From positions 124,001 to 188,000 of the forward strand of contig CAJNAR010000159.1 in NCBI GenBank assembly GCA_905220665.1: a stretch of 64,000 nucleotides of DNA, read 5' to 3'. Numbering within the stretch: position 1 is the stretch's first letter; each line of letters starts with the position of its first letter. This DNA is from Albugo candida. Taxonomy: Eukaryota > Oomycota > Peronosporomycetes > Albuginales > Albuginaceae. Shown here in pieces: positions 30,071-40,322 of this stretch. A program made the translations under genes and the position numbers. The notes under the pieces were generated by a model. The model was not told the origin of the DNA. It did no database searches and saw nothing but the letters and a program-made list of their open reading frames with translations.

Positions 30071-33000
30071 ATGGCCCCCAAGCTTAATCGACAACGGGAA
30101 AATCTCGAAAAAACTAAAGCTTCCTCGAGTTCTCGTGCACGCGAACATCTTGTATCGTACGCAAGCGAATTATCAACTGCTTCTACCTTTATTGGATTCA
30201 ATGCATTCCAATCGTCCGACTCACAGACAGACAATCGGATCGCTATTCGTGCAAGTTATAACGGTGATGATCATGAAATCGCGATTATACTGAAATCATT
30301 GGGAAAGAAGGGAATAGGAAGTAAAATGAAAGCGCTTGCAAACTTGCAGCGAGACATTATCCCATCGCGTCCACCGATTGCACTGCGTCCTCTGTTGAGC
30401 TCTTTCTGCAACTTTTATATTCTTGAGTTTCATGCGTCAGGTGGTGGGGCAGATAATGCTGCTCGTTCTCTTGCCACGACACAATTGCGAGAAACATGGA
30501 ACTCTGTTCTCTTAGCTTTAGTGGAAAAAATGAAACCAAAAGCATTCTCTCCTCATATCTCTCGTCTTCTTCCAGCGTGGTTTCTGGCTATGCACGACGT
30601 CAGCAATCAAGTTGGCAGAATCGCAACATTAGCTTTTGAGATTCTATTTCCCACTTGGCAACAGCGTCGTGAGATTGTGGAATCAGAGTTATATGGTCTT
30701 TTGGAGACATTCAAAGTGTATGTAAAGCCTTTGGACGCGAAGAAGAGACCAATTATGCAAGAAAAGCGAGGAAAAAAAGAAGGAAAAAGAAATACGTCTA
30801 CTGAAGATATCCAGAATTACGAAGATGAGAATTATGAACGCTGTATCAGTGCAGCGCTTCGTGCGATGAACACAACACTGAAATATCTGACAACAAACTC
30901 AGACGACAATTCTGAGTCACAAAACTCAGAATTGCGAGTGGCGTCACTCTTAGAACTCACAAGTACTCCTCAATTTGCACGTTTAGCAGTCGATCGAAGC
31001 GGATCGACCGCCAATGATAGTAACAAATCCGTATCATATCAGCCCACCATCCGTCTGGCAATCTGGAAGCTCATGCGAACAATTATTTCCAGCGAAATTC
31101 TCTGCAGCTACTTACAATCCTCACAGAGTCGTTTGGAGCACTATGCAAAACTGATTCTGGGCCACGCGGTAATTGAGCGAGCGATTGACAATCAATCGGA
31201 TGCCTGGGAACTCGTGTTGGAACTTCTTCAAAGATTCTCTGAGATTTTCGAGGTGGTCAGCATCGCGCAATATTTCGATGTGGCAGTAAGGCCACGCATT
31301 TTAGCACAAATCCGAGTCGGGTTTCAGGGAGCACCAGCTACATTTCGTATGCTTTTGCCATTCGTCTCGTTACTACCAACCAAAGTTTTAGCAAAAACAC
31401 AGAAAAACTCTCAATTTATTGTGGATATTTTACAGCAATTCTGGCAGTTTCTTTGCAAAACTGGTCGGGAACAAGATAAGCAAGTTGCGTTGTCTTGTTA
31501 TTTTGAATTATTGACAGCATCACTATCCATTTTTGTTACAAACGACCGAGAAGAGTTAGTTCTATCTTTTCGCGAGGGTTCTTCCGAACACGATCTGACT
31601 CTGGCTGCTGACACGTATGTTGAGCAGTTCAAGAGCGTCATGTTGGCATTGTTTACGAGTGCATATGTGATCCCAACTTGTGGAGAGGTCGTTGCATGTA
31701 AATTCTCCGATAAAATCGCTATTCAATATGGAAAGGAACTTGTGAGTTTATTTAAGGCAGTGTCTCGATCATCCCAACCCATCGCTCAACGTGTGAGCAG
31801 ATCGTTCATTCAAAGCTTCCAATATTGGATTTCGGCTGTATTGCTGTCTGCGGTATCGTTTGAGCAGCTCGAGCATATCGCGACACGATGGATGCTGATT
31901 CTTCAACTCGATCAAGAAGACAGCCAAGATCCAAAGGCTCGTGTGCTGACCATCGATTGCATTGAAAAGCTGACCGCACGTTGTATCGCTGCATTAATGC
32001 CTGAGAAGCAACTCCCAGACATTGGTCGTCTATCAGCTCTTTTGCAGCTGCTACTTGGACTCAACAAGGCGTATGGAGTAGATGTACTATTGTCCCACAT
32101 TTCCGTCGACGAAGTGTACCCAAATTTGTATCGACCGCTTTTCCAGCATCTCGCACCGTTGAAATACGCATATCCCGACTCAGAACAACTCGAAGAGGCC
32201 TTTTTCACTGCTTTAAAGCTCGTCCATTACCTTATTCCAAAAATGACTGGGCACATCTCGACTTTTCTCGCTCAGTTATTTCAAGATGCAATAGTGCAAG
32301 ACTGTTTATCATGCGTCAACGTACTTCATCACAGTCTTCAATTCCCGCTAGCACTGCCCCTTGTGGAGGAGTGGCTCTATATCTCAGCTTCAACATCAAT
32401 GGTAAACGAAATTTGGCAATCTGAAAAGATCGATAAATTTGTGCTACACAATCTGGAAATAGAGGATCCGGCTTTTGATTCATTGGATGCGTTGCTGGGG
32501 GCTGCATTAGGAGAGAAAGAAGCTTGCCCTCTTGTAAGTTGTGCCACAGTTGAACGAATTTGCCTATTTCTCATGGAGAAGCAGCATTTGCTCTGTCAGA
32601 AAGTATGGCCGTCTATCGTCTCATTTTTTACAAAACTTCACCGCTTATGCACAAATGTTAAAGAATTGGAACGGACAGAAATGAGCTTTGTAATTCATGT
32701 CTTCTTTGACTTTACGTTTGAATCGAACGAGTATTTGATCCTCAAAGAGCTTTTTACTGTGTGGAAGAGTTCTCTACAGACAAAATTTGTAAATGGTATT
32801 GCTACCGCGCTTCTCGCGTATTTGGAAGGAGACGAAGAAGCGATACCCAATATAAGCGTATGGACGACTGTCACAGCCCGATACTTGGAAATGACTCAGT
32901 GGGAAGCGAAAGATGGCGAATTACTTCTACTCCACGGCCGTATCGACGCTATCGGTGGACTTCCACCGAAAGGATCCATCCCTCCATTTCTGACGTGTTT

Positions 33001-35451
33001 TGGTGCGCTGGTCGCAGAGAGTACGACTGCCAGAGCCACAATCGGCAATTTTCTCACTTCTCAATCGTACAAAAGTATTTTGGAATTGCTAGTGATCGAT
33101 ATTTTCCATCGTATTTTATGGATTCGCATGCATTTCGACCAAATTTTGTGTGATCACGACGAAATGGTGTCATTCGCTACAAATGTATTCCGTTTCATCG
33201 CTGAAAGTTTGGTATTAAGTCCGTTGTACAGCGAAATTGCTGACTCGGACTTTTTGGATGCTGCGTGGAATACAATAATTCGCAATCCGAATACGTTGAC
33301 ACCCGTTTTACAGCAATGGAAAGGTGTTTTGACATTAGACGATAAAGACTCTAAGACACTTGATGAAGTGGCCTTTACTTCCACAGAGATTGATGAATTA
33401 TGCAGTCTCACGACTGCTGTCGTCACGTGTTTATTGGCTCCGCATCGCGTCACGAGCGCTGCTCAAATGCATCTGGACGATCCAACAACGGATGAGAACG
33501 AACTCGAGCGCTTCCTACAAGCTGCTTGTCTCCACAATTCGACTCTATCGCTCACAAAAATCGACCGGCCGCTTCCAATCACTATCCTCTCCGCTCTCAA
33601 GAACCTTCAATGCGATGTGAGTACCGAGATGATTGCGTCGCTGAAGACGGATGCCGCAAGTTCGGTACAAAAATGGCATGAAAGGGTCGACTTTGTCCTG
33701 GCAGCACTTCAATCAGAACCGACTGATTCACCGATTTCTAAAGAGTGTGTGGTTGTGTCACAAAATCTCATTCGACAGCTCTTTTCATCGGCAGATAGCT
33801 CTGTTGGATCCATGCAAGCTCATAGAGACACAACTCTGTGGCTTTTGCAGGACGAATGCTCAGAAACGTATCCGTTAGAGCTATTACATTGTCGGAATAA
33901 AGCACTTGAGCTTTTTTCAGCTGCTTTGGCCGCACAAAACACCAACGACAGCCTCGCGTATGTCTACGAATTCGCATCGCATCATCGAGAAGCGCTGTTT
34001 CTCATGCTTTTGTATACCGTGCGGGATGGAATATATCTTCCACGATACATGCGATCCTGCCGATGGAAATCATCAAGCTATGGCCGCATCAAGGCGTGTC
34101 TTATTATGGCCGAGAGCTTTGCATGCAAACCAGTCACCCAGCATGTTTTATCCGCATTATTTCCATGTTTGGATGGACAAGATCAAGCGAATCGGCTTCT
34201 CATGCGCGTATTTGGTGACGTCGACGCGATCATGCAAGCCTTCAGCCCAGAAATCTCTCTCGATCTGCTCACGATTCGACTAGCGTATGTATTGCTCGTG
34301 AGCTGTCAAACACTCCAGCTTCACGATCCTACGTCCGAATGCAATCAAGACGACGACCAAACCGCCGAGAAAATTGCACTGGCAATCGAAATCATCCCTT
34401 CGTCGTTGCAGGGAACACTTGAGCACATTATGACTATGAAAGGTACACACCTCGCGCAAAAGCTATTTGCATGCGATCTTTTCCTGCAATTATTTCCAAC
34501 AATGCTGCATGAGCCTGCAATCTCCATAGAGAGTTCCCGAATTACGTCCGCATTGACCACATTTGCTATTCAGAAAAACTTTCTCCATACCCTTCTCACC
34601 GATTGTGCCGATTGTCTGATGCAAGTATCGCGATCCAACCTCTTAATGATCGATTCACGGCCTTTAATAGAGCGATATATGGGACGTCCAGAAATGCCGA
34701 CTGCGAGTGCCATCACCGCGCAGATTGGAACACGAGTTATGTTCCAGACAGCGCTGAGGCTTCCGTGTATGCTTCGAGCTTGGTGGAATGATACATGTTC
34801 TCGGAGTTTGCGGTCCTGGGTGACAAAGCATTTCAACGAGGTAATTCTCATTAGCCTTTAAAATCCAGCTGACATTCTCTTGTAGCATGTAACACCGGCG
34901 CTGGTGCGTCATGAGCTGGAAGCAATGGAACGGTTGAAAGACCAAGGTGTTTGGGATCCAGAGTACGTGAACAGATAACGCTTTTCACTCACGCATGCTG
35001 ATGGCTATGTTTGTATTATAGTGAAATCACAGTCAAAGGCAGTCGAGTGTCACGAAGAATCACTGCGACTTATGTGAAAGACGACTGTGTTTTGGAAATG
35101 ATTCTTCAGATTCCAGCATGTTACCCGTTGTATAGCGTCGACGTAGCGTGTGGTAAGCGTATCGGTATCTCAGAAGATCGCTGGCGACGTGGGATCCTTC
35201 ACATTGTCCAAACGTGTGCTCAGAATGGCGCGCTTATGGATGCAGTGATGCTGTGGAAACGTAACGTGGATCAGGAATTTCAAGGTGTCGTTCCGTGTCC
35301 GATATGCTATTGGATTTTATACCCCAAGACGATGGCATTTCCTAATCTCACATGCAAAACATGCAAGACAACGTACCACAAAGCTTGTCTATACAAATGG
35401 TTTATGCAATCGGGGAAGAGCGTATGCACAATCTGTCAACAGCCTTTATAA
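30071..35451 (+). CDS. LTN1: Listerin, E3 ubiquitin ligase of ribosome quality control
   Basis: Three exons: 30071-34840, 34886-34962 and 35022-35451; introns of 45 and 59 nt. The product is 1758 residues, close to the family size. The N-terminus has the listerin signature (FIGFNAF at about residue 40), followed by a very long HEAT/ARM-like helical region. The C-terminal RING starts at residue 1708 with CPIC and has the C4HC3 spacing (C-x2-C-x15-C-x2-C-x4-H-x2-C-x12-C-x2-C). Known role in other eukaryotes: it ubiquitinates incomplete nascent chains on 60S subunits. The conserved RWD-like part precedes the RING and is split by the two introns. Its stop lies only 6 bp from the stop of the convergent UBL3-like gene. 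Confidence 0.92.
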
Positions 35452-35457
35452 ATGAGA

Positions 35458-35920
35458 TCACATCATAACACAATTGCAATCAATCGGCGAAGTAGCGGTG
35501 CGTATTGCTGCAACATTCCGCGCCGTGGAGTCTACGCATTGAATATGAGCCTAAGAAGTATACACTACACACTGGATACCTTTTTTCGCAGCAAGTACAT
35601 TGGAGCGAACGACGACGTTGATGGGCGTTGGATGCGTGGGGAAGGAAGGAATACGAGCACTAGAAAGCGTTTGGCGATCTTGAAGAAGTCCACGGCCCAT
35701 ACAAATGAAGCGAATTTGACTCACGTCTTGAGCTCTAGGCACATCTGTGGAATACATTAAAAATGAGAATGCAGGCGGCGGTATGGCTACCTGTCGGCCA
35801 ATGCTGTAGCAAAGTAGCTTTAAGGGAACCAATGCCAGTTGCAGGCGGCATACGGAGAATAACATGCGTATTTTCATGATTTGCGAATAAGAAACGAAGT
35901 GCCAAGTCATTTTCTTGCAT
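35458..35920 (-). CDS. UBL3-like membrane-anchored ubiquitin-fold protein with CaaX end
   Basis: Small three-exon gene: 35920-35791, 35744-35580 and 35531-35458, introns 46 and 48 nt, total 122 residues (human UBL3 has 117). Removing the first intron joins LLQHWPT to DVPRAQDVSQIRFICMGRGLL, which follows the UBL3/plant MUB pattern (SLK..L...WP... IRLI..GR.L). Residues IPSFPTHPTPINVVV correspond to the last strand of the ubiquitin fold. The last exon ends C-N-C-V-M-M, a CaaX prenylation box with an extra cysteine in front, as in UBL3, which is prenylated and directs proteins to membranes and vesicles. There is no C-terminal Gly-Gly. The third exon is the least certain part. Confidence 0.8.
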
Positions 35921-36078
35921 AGTTTTCTCTCGTCTTTTTGCGACAGAAAACCGAACTCAAAATTTCAGAGAGAATTCCTGGAAAGGATTGCTATAAATGC
36001 GTGAAACGAACAAGTGCTGTCACTTGGCTTGATTCAACGAATTTGCTACCTGTGTAAGATTATTAATACTTAGAAAGT

Positions 36079-37743
36079 TCACCAGATCGCAACGGAATTC
36101 TGAAGTCGAACAACTTCCTTGCGTGACAATACATTGCCGCTGATACCGCTTTGTTGTTGCGAAATTGTTTCTGCAACCAATTCTTCCCGAATGCTTGAAA
36201 TTGAGTTCATCTCTTGCAAATACTTGTGATCGTGCCAACTCATTGCCGCATCATTCGCTTCGTCGTCGGATGCAAATTTGAGAGATTTGTGATGGTAACG
36301 TTTGCAATTGGCTGTAGCGGTCGTAATAACATCTTCAGCTTTTACACAGTTTTCGTCGCGCTTCCGTTTATAGCTCGTCGCTCTTGTGAAGATTGATTTT
36401 AAGAGTACGGATAAGGATCCTAGAGGACATGGAAACCAGGTGGAGAGAGACATCCAAACTTGGTTATTTTGTAAGAGTTGCTTCTGTTTGCGCTGCTTTA
36501 TTCGCTGCAGAAACGGGTAGAGCTCATCCTGCATATTCTCTAATTTCTTCCGATGAGAATGGACTCGAATCGGTTTGCAAGCTTTGAGGATTTTATATAG
36601 CTGATTTAGTTCCGGTAGATGTACATCATTTGTAAGCTGCGCGTGATGGCACTGATGCTTCAGACTCACGAGAAGCTGAATTCCACATTGATACACACTC
36701 TCAATCGTATCCGAGCTGTACTTTTTGAGTCGTATGCTCCATTCTTGACTAACGAGCAATGATATCCAGACTAGAATCGCACTCATCTCTTCTTTCACGT
36801 CTTCCAACTCTTTTAAAGTGTGATCAAACATCAGGTACACAAATCGATCATAAAATCGCTCCAAAAGAGTAGAACTAAACTGTGAATAAATTCCTTGGAG
36901 TTTAAGTAACTCATCCAAAATCTTTCTTTCACATTCTGTCATAACGTGTTTTTTTCCAACTTTTGACGCTGTAAGCTGACACTTCCATAATGGTGTCCCA
37001 TGCAACGGAATTCCGTACTGATTCCCGTCCACAAGCAATGGAACCAAAATATTAGAAATCGCATGGGGCGACAGCTGATTATCCTTCGTGCCAATTCTAT
37101 CCTTCACCGATGAAATCGACTGGGAGACATCCGACATTTGGTAAATAGAATTCGTCCAATGAGTCATGACTGCATGTACCGAGTCTTTCAAGATCGCAAA
37201 TTGTCTTCCCCAATAATTCCTTTCCAGCCATGATAAAAGGTACGATGAGGCGAATTGCAACACAGGGAGCATTGGAAACTCATTGTGTGTAGACTCATGC
37301 CTCAAATCGACAATCCACAATGGAATTCCAATACGTTGAGCCAGCGTGCTTACAGCCATTGCAATGCTGTTTTTGTTTTGTATGCCGTCTACCAGTCCAT
37401 TCACACATCGAACAATGACACAAGCATACATCATGCGAAGCTCTAGTTCTGAGCGCGTGCTTTGACCAATCTCCGAACACGCGCTGTGTGCGATCTGCTC
37501 GTGCAGTTCAATCTCGACCAATTTTGCCGTTGATTCGATAGATATCGGCAAGGAGGAGCGACTTCGCCATAATGCAATGCGTTCTAGACCAACTTGTCTC
37601 AAACACACATCGTCAGAATACACATTGTTATATACTTGCAGCCATTCTGACCAGTTATACCATGCGGCACAAGTCGATGCGTGATTGGATGACATCCAAA
37701 TGAATATTTGCCAATCATCGAGGTAAGCAATCTCTTGCAACAT
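36079..37743 (-). CDS. LAS1: LAS1-like pre-rRNA endonuclease
   Basis: 554-residue single-exon protein with the Las1 domain at the N-terminus: WSEW, LERIALWRSR, LPISIESTAKLVE, VRCVNGLVDG and RIGIPLWIVDLRHESTHNEFP. The HEPN nuclease motif R-x4-H is present (Arg148-His153). In other eukaryotes Las1 with Grc3 cleaves ITS2 in pre-rRNA. The rest is helical with a basic stretch near residues 400-480. The start is uncertain: the ATG at 37743 lies inside a 26-bp tandem repeat and an ATG at 37695 (MSSNHAST) fits the family start better. Grc3 is not in the window. Confidence 0.9.
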   Translation of the reverse strand: MLQEIAYLDDWQIFIWMSSNHASTCAAWYNWSEWLQVYNNVYSDDVCLRQVGLERIALWRSRSSLPISIESTAKLVEIELHEQIAHSACSEIGQSTRSELELRMMYACVIVRCVNGLVDGIQNKNSIAMAVSTLAQRIGIPLWIVDLRHESTHNEFPMLPVLQFASSYLLSWLERNYWGRQFAILKDSVHAVMTHWTNSIYQMSDVSQSISSVKDRIGTKDNQLSPHAISNILVPLLVDGNQYGIPLHGTPLWKCQLTASKVGKKHVMTECERKILDELLKLQGIYSQFSSTLLERFYDRFVYLMFDHTLKELEDVKEEMSAILVWISLLVSQEWSIRLKKYSSDTIESVYQCGIQLLVSLKHQCHHAQLTNDVHLPELNQLYKILKACKPIRVHSHRKKLENMQDELYPFLQRIKQRKQKQLLQNNQVWMSLSTWFPCPLGSLSVLLKSIFTRATSYKRKRDENCVKAEDVITTATANCKRYHHKSLKFASDDEANDAAMSWHDHKYLQEMNSISSIREELVAETISQQQSGISGNVLSRKEVVRLQNSVAIW

Positions 37744-37841
37744 TCACCAAACGAAGCAATCAGCAACATTCACCAAACAAGATCTCATGCAACATTCAGC
37801 AAACGAGATCTCGTGCAACATTCACCGAGTGAAATCTTGGT
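37738..37841. repeat. 26-bp tandem repeat, four copies, over the LAS1 start
   Basis: Copies at 37738-37763, 37764-37789, 37790-37815 and 37816-37841; each begins CAACATTCA. On the LAS1 strand every copy carries an ATG at the same place (37743, 37769, 37795, 37821). Because 26 is not a multiple of three the ATGs fall in different frames. The one at 37821 opens a 25-codon frame ending in TGA directly before the ATG at 37743. Confidence 0.85.
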
Positions 37842-37916
37842 ATACTTTATATTCGATGCAGTATGAATCAATCCTTCCTAAGACTAATCACCAAGCGAGT
37901 CTACAGCCTCCTATGT

Positions 37917-39755
37917 TTATTTTTTTTTCAAGCTGATCGGCCGGATACGACTGGGTAGTCGCTCTCTAACTGGCTTTGCTCGATACCATACAAATCCCAC
38001 AATCAGCACGACATATGCCGCTAAAAACAAAATGACAATCTCGTGAATACCCAATGACAAATTCGCAGAACTATTTGGCCCCATAAAGTTTTTCTCTTCC
38101 AAAATGGTCTTGGCTTCAATCGAGAAAGCGATCGCTAGTTCCTCGATAGCGACATGTAAGGTCTCCTCAATTGGTACAATTCGAGTCGGAGCTCGTCCAT
38201 CAGCAGACGCCGTTCCAATTTGATAGCAGCAATCCGGCATCAGGTGTATGATTTGATGAACTCGATATAAACTTGGGTCAGCCTCCCAAGAGTACTCTTG
38301 GATGTGCGTGATAAGTCGGGTTTGCGAGGATGATCCATCCAGCTTGATCGTATTACGATGGAAAAATATGTAATTGCCTTGTACATCGTGTTGAATCATC
38401 GCCAGTCCGCAGTATAGTTTCATATCTTCCATTAAAAGTCCTCCAACTGCTGGAGGATATGGAATGGTATATGAAGGCTGGCTTGTATTAAGCCATGCTA
38501 GCCGGAAAAGATCTTTATCCCCCCACAGGAGCGATAAATCTTCTAGTACACGTGGCTCGTGTGTAGAATAAAACATCAGTTTCTCAAGGGCGGCCCTGCT
38601 TTTCTTCCGATTGATCAAAAGCTGACCACTTTCCTGTTCAAAACCTTCCCGATACTGGACACCAGTGATTTCCCATAACAGACTCGTTCGAGTAAGCTCA
38701 AATAATGAATTGGATGGCTGCCAGTAATCTGGCCAGAAAAGCGCTCCAGTTCGCACAAATTCTGGTTCTTGGAATAGATAGGTTGGATCCTTTGTAGGGA
38801 TATTGTCACCATCCAGGAGCAGAACGTTGTCAAAATTACTATAATACAATGCATACGGCTTGACATGAAATCCTTTGGCTCGTCGATCGAATATTGGACG
38901 CATTCGGACATTATATATCGTCAGCAGCTGATGGATAATTGGATTATCTATGGACATCTCGTCTGGACGGTACCACATCTCGATTGGTAATTCACAACCA
39001 TGTAATCTCAACATCCGAACAGAAGCATACAAAGAGGGGAGAATTTTGTCATAAACGATCATGACAATTCCGTTTCGATCTTTGATTTCAGCATTCGAAG
39101 ATAAAGCAAAAGATGGTGCAATTGGTCGATGTCGATATCGAACGGATTCGACTGCAAAATCTGAAGTCGTACGAGCTTGTTCGCAAGTATATGAACCTTT
39201 CGGAATTGAATCGCAAGTACTGACCATGAGCTTAAATTCTTGTCCAGACGAACGATTGCGTACTGCACAATATCCTGCCATTCCTGGTCCGATGGCTGTC
39301 GAGCAGTTCAAAAAATTGGATTGTTTTTCTGGTGCATCTCTATTCTTCAGAACCGAGTACAATATAGGTGTTCGTGGTATGACAGCATACCCTTCGGGGT
39401 TGGCACTTTTTTCTGTAGGCTTATCATGACAGGTATACAGACGCTGCCAGCCGAGACAATCAAACGTCTCATCTGCCCAAATTTCTTGCACAATGTCGGC
39501 TTTGATATCACGTTCCTGTGACGGAGCCGAGTCAAGCGGTTCGGCTCTCCATTGTGAAGATAATGTATCAACGTGATTTATTATAATTTTTCCTGATTGC
39601 GCTTTTGATTCGATTAAGTGCGTATAATATTTTTTCGAAAGCCAAAGGCACAGTATGATGAGACCAACAGGCCATTTGCGGTGTTTTACAAAATTGTACA
39701 CACGCAAGCATCGCTGCAGACACTGCGCACTGATCCGCTGGAAAAACATCTTCAT
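37917..39755 (-). CDS. Type II membrane glycosyltransferase, GT71/alpha-mannosyltransferase-like
   Basis: The open frame extends to 39842 but begins there with TTG; the first ATG is 39755, giving 612 residues (MKMFFQRI...). A signal-anchor segment follows near residues 28-40 (WPVGLIILCLWL). The catalytic part has ALYYSNFDNVLLLDGDN with the DGD (DxD-type) metal motif, then FRTG-like EFVRTGALFWPDYW and a Gln/Ser segment EQESGQLLINRKKS, the pattern of the MNN1/GT71 mannosyltransferase group. Near the C-terminus there is a second hydrophobic segment (IHEIVILFLAAYVVLIVGFVW cut into a helix at about 575-595) before a basic tail, unusual for a plain type II enzyme. It probably acts in the Golgi; the sugar is not certain. 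Confidence 0.82.
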   Translation of the reverse strand: MKMFFQRISAQCLQRCLRVYNFVKHRKWPVGLIILCLWLSKKYYTHLIESKAQSGKIIINHVDTLSSQWRAEPLDSAPSQERDIKADIVQEIWADETFDCLGWQRLYTCHDKPTEKSANPEGYAVIPRTPILYSVLKNRDAPEKQSNFLNCSTAIGPGMAGYCAVRNRSSGQEFKLMVSTCDSIPKGSYTCEQARTTSDFAVESVRYRHRPIAPSFALSSNAEIKDRNGIVMIVYDKILPSLYASVRMLRLHGCELPIEMWYRPDEMSIDNPIIHQLLTIYNVRMRPIFDRRAKGFHVKPYALYYSNFDNVLLLDGDNIPTKDPTYLFQEPEFVRTGALFWPDYWQPSNSLFELTRTSLLWEITGVQYREGFEQESGQLLINRKKSRAALEKLMFYSTHEPRVLEDLSLLWGDKDLFRLAWLNTSQPSYTIPYPPAVGGLLMEDMKLYCGLAMIQHDVQGNYIFFHRNTIKLDGSSSQTRLITHIQEYSWEADPSLYRVHQIIHLMPDCCYQIGTASADGRAPTRIVPIEETLHVAIEELAIAFSIEAKTILEEKNFMGPNSSANLSLGIHEIVILFLAAYVVLIVGFVWYRAKPVRERLPSRIRPISLKKK

Positions 39756-40322
39756 TGGAAATTGATGACCTTGGGTCAACTGACTCTGCTTCACTATGCT
39801 TTCCTTGATGGTTGTCTGAATGATATGCCGCTTTTGTTCCAATTCAGTTATACGGCTTACAAAAATAAGATTTCGTGCTCGCAGTCAAACACGAACAACT
39901 GCAGCATCGATTGACGCGGCCGTTAAAATCAATAACTGATACAAAGCTTCAGTGTCCGCGATCTGTCGCTCTAAATGCTGGATGAACTTTGTAGTTGTTG
40001 GAAAACGACAAAATGAGTACGAGAAGCAACTGAAACAAGTGAAATAGAATTATTCAGAATGCGCGTGGTGGAGCAAGCCTTGGAAAAAGGTGCATGGGCA
40101 CTATTTATATCAAAAAAGTAAAACGGATGGAGGTTTTCACCAGCAGAACGAGAATGTGCGGATGGCAAGTATTCATTCCAAAAGTCTTTGCAACGGAAGC
40201 AATGGCGCACCACTTGCCTTTGGTCAAATTACGACTCTTTATGTGTACAGTCTGCAAAGTCCGTATACAAATTCTCATATTTTTCTTGCATCGTTACTCT
40301 GCGAAATGAACGTCTTGATTGT
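39756..40322. other. Intergenic region with coiled-coil-like reading frames
   Basis: Minus-strand frames here look protein-like: MQEKYENLYTDFAD starting at 40291, and IQHLERQIADTEALYQLL ending at a TGA at 39885-39887. The second is in the same frame as the GT71 gene's upstream extension (ITELEQKRHIIQTTIKES, down to 39757), separated by that one TGA. I could not find splice sites that join them cleanly. A plus-strand frame (40090-40419) covers the same DNA. Either a small coiled-coil gene or a lost 5' part of the neighbour is possible. Confidence 0.25.

Noticed and set aside
34570..34945. Two 93-codon minus-strand frames within the LTN1 3' region
   Set aside because: Antisense shadows of the conserved listerin coding region, which continues across the introns there.
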